This document shows positions 25,221-32,675 of a DNA stretch of 64,000 nt, piece by piece. This DNA comes from DASTBU01 sp035711845 (GTDB lineage: Bacteria; Acidobacteriota; Vicinamibacteria; Vicinamibacterales; 2-12-FULL-66-21): NCBI GenBank assembly GCA_035711845.1, contig DASTBU010000157.1, forward strand, positions 1-64,000, in the 5' to 3' direction. The notes under the pieces were generated by a model. That model was not told the DNA's origin. It saw only the letters and a list, made by a program, of their open reading frames with translations, and ran no database searches. The position numbers were made by a program, and so were the translations under genes. The first letter of the stretch is position 1, and each line of letters starts with the position of its first letter.

Positions 25221-28200
25221 CTATTGGGCTATCCTGATCACCCCAAACGCCTGCGGTTCGCCAATCGGCGTCACGATGTCGCCGGACAGCCGGCCGAGCG
25301 TGGCGCGGTAGCGGCCGGGCTCGACGAGTGCGCCCTGCGCGCCTCGACCGAAACCGCGCCCGCCGCCCTGGCCTCGCTGGCCGCCACGCCCCGCCGCGCC
25401 CTGCTCCTGATCGCCCTGCGCCGGAGGTTCGCGCCGCAGGTCCCACGCGGCGCGGCGCAGGCCCGGCGCGCCGTCCAGATCGATCCGCCGAACCGGCCGG
25501 CCCTCGTTGTCCGTGATCGACAGCACGAGCTTCTGGTCGGATGCGAGCGCCTGACCTACGTGATAGGTGAACACGGCGCCAAAGGGTGGGTTCGGCGCGC
25601 TCCAGAGGCCTGACAACGGCAGCTGACCAGCCGATCCGGCAGGCGTGAGCCCGATCGGGTTGAACAGATAGACATCGCGCAGCGGGAAAATCCGCGCCTC
25701 CTCCGCAAGGGCCTCCGGGGAGATCTCGCGGAGCGCGCTGTAGTCGTCCAGCACGTAGAACCCGCGCCCGAACGTCGCGAGCACGAGATCGTTCTCGCGC
25801 TTCTGTACGACGATGTCCCGCACTTGCGCCATGGGCATCCCGCCCTTCAGCATCGCCCAGTGCGCGCCTCCGTCGAAGCTCGCAAAGAGGCCGAACTCCG
25901 TCCCGGCGAACAGGAGATTGCCCTTGATGTGATCCTGGACGACCGACCAGACGTCGTGCTTTGGAGGCAGGTTGCCGGTGATGTTCGTCCAAATCCGGCC
26001 CCTGTCGGTGCTCTTGACGATGTAGGGCTTGTAGTCGCCGCGCTGCCAGTTGTTCAGCGCTGCGAAGATCGTGTCGGCCTCGCGCGGTGAGGGGAACACG
26101 TCGGTCACGTAGGTGTACTTCGGCACACCGGGGAAGTCATCGATCTTCCGCCAGTTCTTCCCGCCGTCTTCGGTGACTTGGATGAGCCCGTCGTCGGTCC
26201 CGGCGTAGATGAGGCCCTCCACGAGAGGCGACTCCTCGATGGTGACGACGTTGCTGAGCGCGGTCGTGGACGTATTGAGCGCGATCGAATCGCGCGGCCA
26301 GATCTTGCCCAGGATCGGGATGTTGTACGCATCGAGGTTGCGCGACAGGTCGGGACTGATGCGCGTCCAGGTGTCGCCCCGGTCGTCCGTCCGGTAGACG
26401 TACTGGCTCGCCCAGTAGAGGCGCCGCGGGTTGTGCGGGCTGATGATGTAGGGCGCATCCCAGTTCACGCGATCCGCGCCCGGCGCCTGGCTCCCTGGTC
26501 CACCCTGCCGGCCTCCGCCCTGCTCCGGTTGCTGCGGGGATGCGCCGGATCCGGGCGGCGGAAGCCGCGGGCGAATCGACCGCGACACGCCTGCGCGCAG
26601 CTCGACGCGCGAGACGTTGCCGTTCTGCGACGAGGCGTAGACGATGTTCGGATCCTCGGGGTCGTTGCGCGTCTGGAAGCCGTCGCCACCAAGGACGATG
26701 TGCCAATCGCTTGTTCGAACACCGAGCCGGCTCATGTTCCGCGACGGTCCGCACATCGAGAAGTTGTCCTGCGTGCCGCCGCAGATGTTGTAGAACGGCG
26801 TCGCGTTGTCAACCGACACGCGGTAGTACTGCGTGATTGGCAGCGTGGCGAAGAAACGCCACGACTTGCCGGCGTCGTACGTCTCGTACAGCCCGCCGTC
26901 GTTGCCGAGCAGGATGTGGTTCGAATCGACCGGATCGAACGCGAGCGCATGGTGATCGACGTGGACGCCGGTGCTTTCGATGTTCGTCCGATGCCAGGTC
27001 TTCCCGCCGTCGGTACTGCGCTCGAGGTTCACGTTGACAGACCAGATCGTGTCAGGCCGGTGCGGATCGACGAAGATCTCGTGATAATACTGAGCGCCGC
27101 CACCGCGATAGCAGTCGTCGGCCGGGGAACCACCGCGACCGCCGCCCTGGCGCCCTCCACCCTGCGGCTGATCGCCGGGCGCGGCCTGTTCGTCGCTCGC
27201 GGGTGCAGCAGCAGTCTGCGGCGGCGTCGGCGACGCTGCGCCGAGCGGAGCGCATGGCGCTGGAAGCGAGGCGGGCGCTGCGCCGCGGCCGAAGCCGCGT
27301 CCACCAGCCCCAGCCTCCATCCGTCCAATGCGCATCCACGAGTTCCCACCGTCGTCCGATCGGAAAAAGCCCGACTCCGGCCGCTTGGCGTCGACGAGCG
27401 CGAAGACCGTCGACGGGTTCTTCCGCGCATCGATGGCGAGCCCCGCACGCCCCATGTCTCCCTGCGGCAAGCCCCTGGTCAGCTTCGTCCAGGTTCTGCC
27501 GGCGTTCGTGGACTTGTAGATCCCTCCTTCCGGGCCGCCGCCAATCATCTGGCCGACCGCCCGGCGCCTCTGGTAGGCCGATGCGTAAACGAGATCCGGA
27601 TTGCGCGGATCGAGAACGACGTCGCTGATGCCCGTATCGGGGCTGATCGTGAGGACCGCGTTCCACGTTGCGCCGCCATTCGTGGTTTTGTAGAGGCCCC
27701 GGTCGCCGCCGGCGCTGAAGAGCGGGCCCTGCGATGCGACGTAGACGACGTTGCTGCTACGGGGATCGATCGCGATGGCGCCGATGTGCTCCGACGCGGG
27801 GAGGCCGACCTGCGTCCAGGTTTTTCCGGCATTGGTGGACTTGTAGACGCCGTCTCCGAAGTGGGAGCTGCGCTGGCTGTTGTTCTCGCCCGTCCCGAGC
27901 CACACGATGTTCGAATCCCTCGGATCCACCGCGACGCAGCACAACGTGAAGGTGTAATCGTCGAAGATCGGCTCGAACGTGATGCCGCGGTTCACCGTTT
28001 TCCAGAGCCCGCCGAACGCCGAGGCCACGTACCAGACGCTCGGGTTCTTCGGATCGATCTCGATGTCCACGATCCGGCCCGTCGTGAGCGTCGGCCCGAT
28101 CGTGCGCAGCTCGATACCCTTCAACACGTCGGCCGTGAGGCGATCCGAGGCGGTTTGCCGGGCGCCGAGCGCGCTGCTCACCATGGCCGCAGCCACAGCG

Positions 28201-28223
28201 ACGAGGAACAACCTTCGCACCAT
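25221..28223 (-). CDS. Exported BNR/VPS10-type beta-propeller protein
   Basis: 1000 residues with a signal peptide (RRLFLVAVAAAMVSSALGA). Repeated Asp-box/BNR motifs mark two large propellers: GVYKSTNAGKTWTQVG, RGLYKTTNGGATW, GIYKSTNAGRTWTKL, STDGGKTWHRT, VTEDGGKNWRK, KSTDRGRIWTNI. Two Gly/Arg/Gln-rich linkers (GGGRQGGGRGG and QGGGRQGGPG) separate the repeats. The C-terminal 150 residues form a small beta-domain ending in GEPQAFGVIRIAQ. Many Acidobacteriota have several such proteins annotated as glycosyl hydrolase or sortilin-like; no catalytic residues are evident, so binding is more likely than catalysis. It lies opposite to the Gfo/Idh gene. Confidence 0.85.
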   Translation of the reverse strand: MVRRLFLVAVAAAMVSSALGARQTASDRLTADVLKGIELRTIGPTLTTGRIVDIEIDPKNPSVWYVASAFGGLWKTVNRGITFEPIFDDYTFTLCCVAVDPRDSNIVWLGTGENNSQRSSHFGDGVYKSTNAGKTWTQVGLPASEHIGAIAIDPRSSNVVYVASQGPLFSAGGDRGLYKTTNGGATWNAVLTISPDTGISDVVLDPRNPDLVYASAYQRRRAVGQMIGGGPEGGIYKSTNAGRTWTKLTRGLPQGDMGRAGLAIDARKNPSTVFALVDAKRPESGFFRSDDGGNSWMRIGRMEAGAGGRGFGRGAAPASLPAPCAPLGAASPTPPQTAAAPASDEQAAPGDQPQGGGRQGGGRGGSPADDCYRGGGAQYYHEIFVDPHRPDTIWSVNVNLERSTDGGKTWHRTNIESTGVHVDHHALAFDPVDSNHILLGNDGGLYETYDAGKSWRFFATLPITQYYRVSVDNATPFYNICGGTQDNFSMCGPSRNMSRLGVRTSDWHIVLGGDGFQTRNDPEDPNIVYASSQNGNVSRVELRAGVSRSIRPRLPPPGSGASPQQPEQGGGRQGGPGSQAPGADRVNWDAPYIISPHNPRRLYWASQYVYRTDDRGDTWTRISPDLSRNLDAYNIPILGKIWPRDSIALNTSTTALSNVVTIEESPLVEGLIYAGTDDGLIQVTEDGGKNWRKIDDFPGVPKYTYVTDVFPSPREADTIFAALNNWQRGDYKPYIVKSTDRGRIWTNITGNLPPKHDVWSVVQDHIKGNLLFAGTEFGLFASFDGGAHWAMLKGGMPMAQVRDIVVQKRENDLVLATFGRGFYVLDDYSALREISPEALAEEARIFPLRDVYLFNPIGLTPAGSAGQLPLSGLWSAPNPPFGAVFTYHVGQALASDQKLVLSITDNEGRPVRRIDLDGAPGLRRAAWDLRREPPAQGDQEQGAAGRGGQRGQGGGRGFGRGAQGALVEPGRYRATLGRLSGDIVTPIGEPQAFGVIRIAQ

Positions 28224-28324
28224 GTCGTCTCTCCGCGAGAATCTGCTGGTCGGAAGGCCGCCATTCTGTCACTCGGCAGGCGCGAGGCGCAACTCATGGC
28301 AAAGGGCGAGACGCGGGGCGAGGA

Positions 28325-28476
28325 TCAGCACGGAGGCACGGGGGCGCTGAGGCCACGGGGTTGCTCTTGGGGGGTCGCTGCTCGTCGCGCACGGGCCGCC
28401 TGGATTTCGCGACCTGCCGCTCCGGTGCTCGAGAGTACCCGGTTTCTCCGTGCCCCCGTGTCCCCGTGCTCGTCCT
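28325..28476. repeat. Inverted heptamer cluster, CACGGGG/GTGCCCC family
   Basis: The left part (28325-28363) has CACGGAGG, CACGGGGG and CACGGGG units. The right part (28448-28476) has the inverse CCGTGCCCCCGTGTCCCCG. An unstructured centre of about 80 nt separates them. No gene is seen in the 391-bp gap 28224-28614. Confidence 0.65.
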
Positions 28477-28614
28477 TTGCATCACCCGGCTATCGGGAGA
28501 TGATGAGCTGCTGACGGGTCACATCTGGCCGACGGCTGAGGCGGCGAGCGGCATTTTGCGAACGGTCACTTCAGTCTTCGCCATCGGGTACATGCGTTGC
28601 ACTCAACGTCATCC

Positions 28615-31600
28615 ATGAAGCCTCGCAACTGGTTTCCCACGCTAGTCCTCGTCCTCTTTGTAGGATTGCCTGTCCCCTCCTTCGCACAGGGCGGCTACTT
28701 CGGTCGGAACAAAGTGCAGTACCGGACTTTCGATTTCCGTGTACTGAAGACGGACCACTTCGATATCTACTACTACCCCGAGGAAGAAGCAGCCGCCCGC
28801 ACGGCCAGCCGGATGGCCGAGCGCTGGTACGCGCGCCTCTCGGAGTTGCTCGACCACGACCTTCAGGGCCGGCAGCCCTTGATCCTCTACGCCAGCGGGC
28901 CGCACTTTCGCCAGACGAATGCCATCCAAGGTGAGCTGGGGGAGGGCACGGGTGGCGTCACGGAGGCCTACAAACGGCGGATCATCCTGCCGTTTGCGGG
29001 TCCGCTCGAATTGACCGACCACGTCCTCGGCCACGAGCTGGTGCACGCGTTTCAGTACGACATCACTGGCACGAACGTCAGCTCGAACGTGGCCGGGGCA
29101 CTGGCGCTGCCGCTGTGGTTCATCGAGGGGATGGCCGAGTACCTCTCCATCGGACCTGTCGATCCGCATACGACGATGTGGATCCGGGAAGCGGCCCGGC
29201 AGGAGAGGCTGCCCGATATCGACGATCTCGATAACCCGCGCTATTTCCCGTATCGCTACGGCCACGCGGTGTGGGCCTACATCGCGGGCCGGTATGGCGA
29301 TCGCGCCGTCGGCGCGATGTTGAGAGCGGCGGCCGGTCGCGGCACGGGCTACCAGACCGCCATCGAATCGGTGCTGCAGACCGATACCAAGACGCTCTCC
29401 AAGGAGTGGCATGCCGCGGCGTTCGAAGCCTACCGCCCTGTCGCGGAGGTCACACGCATGCCGGGCTCGTTCGCGCGCCCGCTCGTGACCAGGGAAAAGC
29501 AGGGCGGCGGAACGAACGTGAGCCCCGAGTTGAGCCCCGACGGCACGCGCATGATCTTCTTTTCGGAGCGCGATCTGTTTTCGATCGATCTCTATCTGGC
29601 CGATGCGCGAACCGGCGAGATCATCCGGAAGATCACCGACACCTCCACGAGTCCTCATTTGGAAAGCCTGCAGTTCATCACCTCGGCCGGCACCTGGGAT
29701 CCGAAGGGAACCCGCTTCATGTTCCCGGGCATCACCAGCGGCGAGCCGATCCTGACAATCGTCGACGTGGATACGGGCCGCAAGGAGCGCGAAATCCGTG
29801 TCAGCGAAGTACACGAGATCGTGAACCCCGCATGGTCGCCAGACGGTCGGCAGGTGGCGTTCTCCGGGCTGATTGGCGGGTTCACCGATCTGTTCGTGTA
29901 CGACCTGGAGAGCTCCACGCTGCGGCGGCTCACGAACGATTCTTTTGCGGAAATGGATCCCGACTGGTCGCCCGACGGGAAGTCGATCGCGTTCAGCACC
30001 GACAGATTCACCACCAACCTGGAGGTGCTCGAGACGGGACCCTTCCGGATCGCCGTGATCGACGTCGCCTCCGGCGCCATTCGCGAGGTCGGTGGGTTTG
30101 CGAACGCCAAGAACATCAGCCCTCAGTGGACCGCTGATGGCCGCGCTCTCTACTTCCTCTCCGATCGCCAGGGGATCAGCAACATCTATCGAATGGCCCT
30201 CGAGGGAGGCCGCACAACGCAGATCACGAACCTCGTGACCGGCGCCAGCGGGATCACCGAGCTGAGCCCCGCACTGTCGTTCAAGCAGGGCCGTCTCGTG
30301 TTCAGCGCCTACGAGGAGGACGGCTACAACATCTACGCGCTCGATTCCGAAGAACAGCTGGCGGGCGCGCAGCCGGTGGACCTGCCGCTGAATGCGGCCG
30401 TCCTCGCGCCGAGGAGAACGGCCGAAGGGCCCGTGAGTGCAGCCCTGCAGAACCCGACGGCAGGCCTGCCGCCGGCCGCGGCCGAGCCGCAGGAACAGGA
30501 ATACTCGTCAGGGCTCACGCTCGACTTCGTCGGCCAGCCGACCTTCGGCGTCGGCGTCGATCCGTTCGGCACCTACGCGGCCGGCGGCGTTGCGTTTCTT
30601 TTCAGCGACATGCTGGGCAACCATGTCCTCGGCACCTCGGCGTCGGTCACGAGCCGCTTCGACGAGTTCGGTGGAACGCTGTTCTACTTGAACCGAAAGA
30701 ACCGCTGGAACTGGGGAGCGTCCGTCGATCTGATCCCGTATGTCGCCCGCGGCTTCCAGGCAGGCGTGGTCGACGTCGATGGCCAGCCCGTCTATCTCGA
30801 GCGCGAACTCAGGGTACTCCAGCGTGATCTGTCCGCCTCAGGGATGGCGTTCTACCCGTTCAACCGCTCGCACCGGATCGAGTTCTCCGGCGGGTATCGC
30901 CGCATCACGTTCAGCCAGGACCTCACGTCGCGCTTCTACTCCCTGACAACCGGCCAGCAGATCGGGCAGGAAGAGGAGGAGCTGGGTTCGTTCGACCCCC
31001 TGAACTTCGGTCAGGCGAGTGCCGCGCTCGTGTACGACACGTCGCTCTTCGGGTTGACGAGTCCCATCCGTGGAAGCCGGTATCGTCTCGAGTACGCACA
31101 GAGCGCGGGGTCGCTGACTTACTCGGGCGTGCTCGCCGACATGCGAACGTATCTGATGCCGTTCCGGCCCTACACGATCGCGCTGCGGGGGATGTACTTC
31201 GGCCGGTTCGGGCGCGATGCGGAGGATGGTCGTCTGCCGGCGCTGTACCTCGGTTATCCCGGGCTGGTCCGCGGCTACGATTCGGGGTCCTTCGAATCGG
31301 GAGAATGCGGCAACCAGCCCGACGGCTCCTGCCCGGTCTTCGATCGCCTAATCGGAAGCCGGGTGGCCGTTGCCAACGCGGAGCTCAGGTTCCCGCTGTG
31401 GAGCGCGTTCGGCGGCGATCAGTTCTACGGACCCGTTCCGGTCGAGCTCGCGGTGTTCTCCGACGCCGGCGTCGCGTGGGGCCGCAGCGAGCGCGCCGGC
31501 TTTGCGCAAGGCGACAACAAGCCGGTCGTGAGCGTGGGCGCCGCCGCCCGGATCAACCTTTTCGGGTTTGCCGTCGCGGAGATCAACTACGTCCGTCCAC

Positions 31601-31656
31601 TCGATCGTCCCCGGCGCGGGTGGCTCTGGCAGTTCAACTTCATACCGGGCTTCTAG
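28615..31656 (+). CDS. Peptidase-MA-like / PD40 propeller / Omp85-like barrel fusion protein
   Basis: 1013 residues. A signal peptide (WFPTLVLVLFVGLPVPSFA) leads into a peptidase MA-like domain with the zinc motif HELVHAFQYD near residue 143 and the following EGMAEYLS. About 300-600 holds TolB/PD40 beta-propeller repeats (VSPELSPDGTRMIFFSE, VNPAWSPDGRQVAFSG, DPDWSPDGKSIAFST, ISPQWTADGRALYFLS). The last 330 residues resemble an Omp85/BamA-type barrel (YLGYPGLVRGYDSGSF, EINYVRPLDRPRRGW) ending QFNFIPGF. It is probably surface-exposed or outer-membrane-anchored. ATG 28615 gives the signal peptide. Function unknown. Confidence 0.85.
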   Translation: MKPRNWFPTLVLVLFVGLPVPSFAQGGYFGRNKVQYRTFDFRVLKTDHFDIYYYPEEEAAARTASRMAERWYARLSELLDHDLQGRQPLILYASGPHFRQTNAIQGELGEGTGGVTEAYKRRIILPFAGPLELTDHVLGHELVHAFQYDITGTNVSSNVAGALALPLWFIEGMAEYLSIGPVDPHTTMWIREAARQERLPDIDDLDNPRYFPYRYGHAVWAYIAGRYGDRAVGAMLRAAAGRGTGYQTAIESVLQTDTKTLSKEWHAAAFEAYRPVAEVTRMPGSFARPLVTREKQGGGTNVSPELSPDGTRMIFFSERDLFSIDLYLADARTGEIIRKITDTSTSPHLESLQFITSAGTWDPKGTRFMFPGITSGEPILTIVDVDTGRKEREIRVSEVHEIVNPAWSPDGRQVAFSGLIGGFTDLFVYDLESSTLRRLTNDSFAEMDPDWSPDGKSIAFSTDRFTTNLEVLETGPFRIAVIDVASGAIREVGGFANAKNISPQWTADGRALYFLSDRQGISNIYRMALEGGRTTQITNLVTGASGITELSPALSFKQGRLVFSAYEEDGYNIYALDSEEQLAGAQPVDLPLNAAVLAPRRTAEGPVSAALQNPTAGLPPAAAEPQEQEYSSGLTLDFVGQPTFGVGVDPFGTYAAGGVAFLFSDMLGNHVLGTSASVTSRFDEFGGTLFYLNRKNRWNWGASVDLIPYVARGFQAGVVDVDGQPVYLERELRVLQRDLSASGMAFYPFNRSHRIEFSGGYRRITFSQDLTSRFYSLTTGQQIGQEEEELGSFDPLNFGQASAALVYDTSLFGLTSPIRGSRYRLEYAQSAGSLTYSGVLADMRTYLMPFRPYTIALRGMYFGRFGRDAEDGRLPALYLGYPGLVRGYDSGSFESGECGNQPDGSCPVFDRLIGSRVAVANAELRFPLWSAFGGDQFYGPVPVELAVFSDAGVAWGRSERAGFAQGDNKPVVSVGAAARINLFGFAVAEINYVRPLDRPRRGWLWQFNFIPGF

Positions 31657-31675
31657 ACGAGCGGAGCGGGGCTGG

Positions 31676-31704
31676 GGGGCCCTGGTGCCCCCGCGTCCCC
31701 GGTG
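31676..31704. repeat. GC-rich stem-loop / GTGCCCC-type repeat after the fusion gene
   Basis: GGGGG and CCCCC blocks flank a short loop, and GTGCCCC/GCGTCCCC units match the family at 28325 and 42088. It may serve as a transcript end for the upstream gene. Confidence 0.4.
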
Positions 31705-31784
31705 CTGATCACCGTGTCGCAGCAGCCGGATTGCGCCAGCCCTTTTGGGCTTGACGCCGCAGCGACATCGCTCAATCATCCGGC

Positions 31785-32264
31785 ATGACCGCACCCAACC
31801 CGTATGCAGACGATCTTGGCCAGCGCGATCCGTTGACCGCACTGGCCGATACCCCCGAGCGCATCCGGCGGCTGCTCGCGTCGTGGACCACCGAGCAGTT
31901 CGAACTGAGCTACGCCCCGGGCAAGTGGAGCGCGCGCCGGATCCTCATCCACCTGGCACAGTCGGAGCTGGCACTGACGACCCGCGCCAGATTCGCCCTG
32001 ACGGAGGCGTCGTATCGGGCGCAGGCGTTCTCGCAGGACGACTGGCTGACGCTCGACGACGGAGCGGATGGGCGGACGGCGCTCGACGCCTACACGACGA
32101 TGCGGCGGCTGAACCTCGCGATGTGGCGGAAGCTGACGCCTGACCAGCTCGGCCGGCGGTTCTCGCATCCGGAGTACGGCGAGCTGACCGTGGCCTGGAT
32201 CATGGCGCAGATGGCGGGCCATGACCTTCATCACCTCAAGCAGCTCGAGGGCATCCCGCGCTAG
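31785..32264 (+). CDS. DinB superfamily protein
   Basis: 159 residues forming the DinB-like four-helix bundle. Typical motifs are YAPGKWSARRILIHLAQSE (first metal histidine) and WIMAQMAGHDLHHLKQLE (the HDxHH-type C-terminal ligands), which would bind one divalent metal. Families of this type include metal-dependent thiol transferases; the substrate here is unknown. Cytoplasmic. It lies 78 nt before the PadR-permease pair, on the same strand. Confidence 0.88.
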   Translation: MTAPNPYADDLGQRDPLTALADTPERIRRLLASWTTEQFELSYAPGKWSARRILIHLAQSELALTTRARFALTEASYRAQAFSQDDWLTLDDGADGRTALDAYTTMRRLNLAMWRKLTPDQLGRRFSHPEYGELTVAWIMAQMAGHDLHHLKQLEGIPR

Positions 32265-32295
32265 CTGCTAGACCTTGCGTTCCGCCGCCCGGCTG

Positions 32296-32313
32296 ATGTA
32301 TAGAACTCTACAT
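32296..32313. promoter_or_regulatory. PadR-type operator overlapping the padR promoter
   Basis: ATGTA (32296-32300) and TACAT (32309-32313) form an inverted repeat with ATGT-N10-ACAT, close to operators known for PadR-family repressors. It adjoins an AT-rich TATATA at 32313-32318 that could be the -10. This predicts autoregulation of the PadR gene and control of the permease behind it. Confidence 0.55.
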
Positions 32314-32342
32314 ATATAGGGTTCAAGCAAGGGAGCCGACGC

Positions 32343-32672
32343 GTGTCTTTCAGGGTCAACCTCACCTACCCCACCGCGCTCGTGCTGCAGGCCCTGGCGC
32401 GCGGGTTTCATCACGGCTTCGACATCATGGATGCGACCGGGCTCCCGAGCGGCACGGTCTATCCGATCCTGCGTCGGCTGGACCGCGAGGGGCTCCTGCA
32501 GTCCACCTGGGAGAAGCACGCCACCGCGCAGCGGGCGCAGCGTCCGCCGCGCCGGTACTACGCGATCACCGAGCCGGGCGAAACGCTCCTGGCCGAGGCG
32601 GTCGAGCGGTACCGGGTGCTCGATCTGGCCGTCCGGCGCGCGCCGCGGCGTCTGAAGCCGTCCCGGGTGTGA
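32343..32672 (+). CDS. PadR family transcriptional regulator
   Basis: 109 residues with the PadR winged helix. It shows ALARGFHHGFDIMDATGLPSGTVYPILRRLDREGLLQS, then a wing PPRRYYAITEPGETLLAEA; the usual C-terminal dimerisation helix is short. GTG 32343 is the start, with AAGGGAG about 9 nt upstream. In Acidobacteriota this gene type is almost always followed by an ADOP permease, as here (3-nt gap). It probably represses its own operon through the ATGTA/TACAT repeat upstream. Confidence 0.9.
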   Translation: MSFRVNLTYPTALVLQALARGFHHGFDIMDATGLPSGTVYPILRRLDREGLLQSTWEKHATAQRAQRPPRRYYAITEPGETLLAEAVERYRVLDLAVRRAPRRLKPSRV

Positions 32673-32675
32673 GCC

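Noticed and set aside
26178..28514. 778-codon open frame antisense to the BNR propeller gene
   Set aside because: Same shadow pattern; the propeller gene has clear repeats and a signal peptide.
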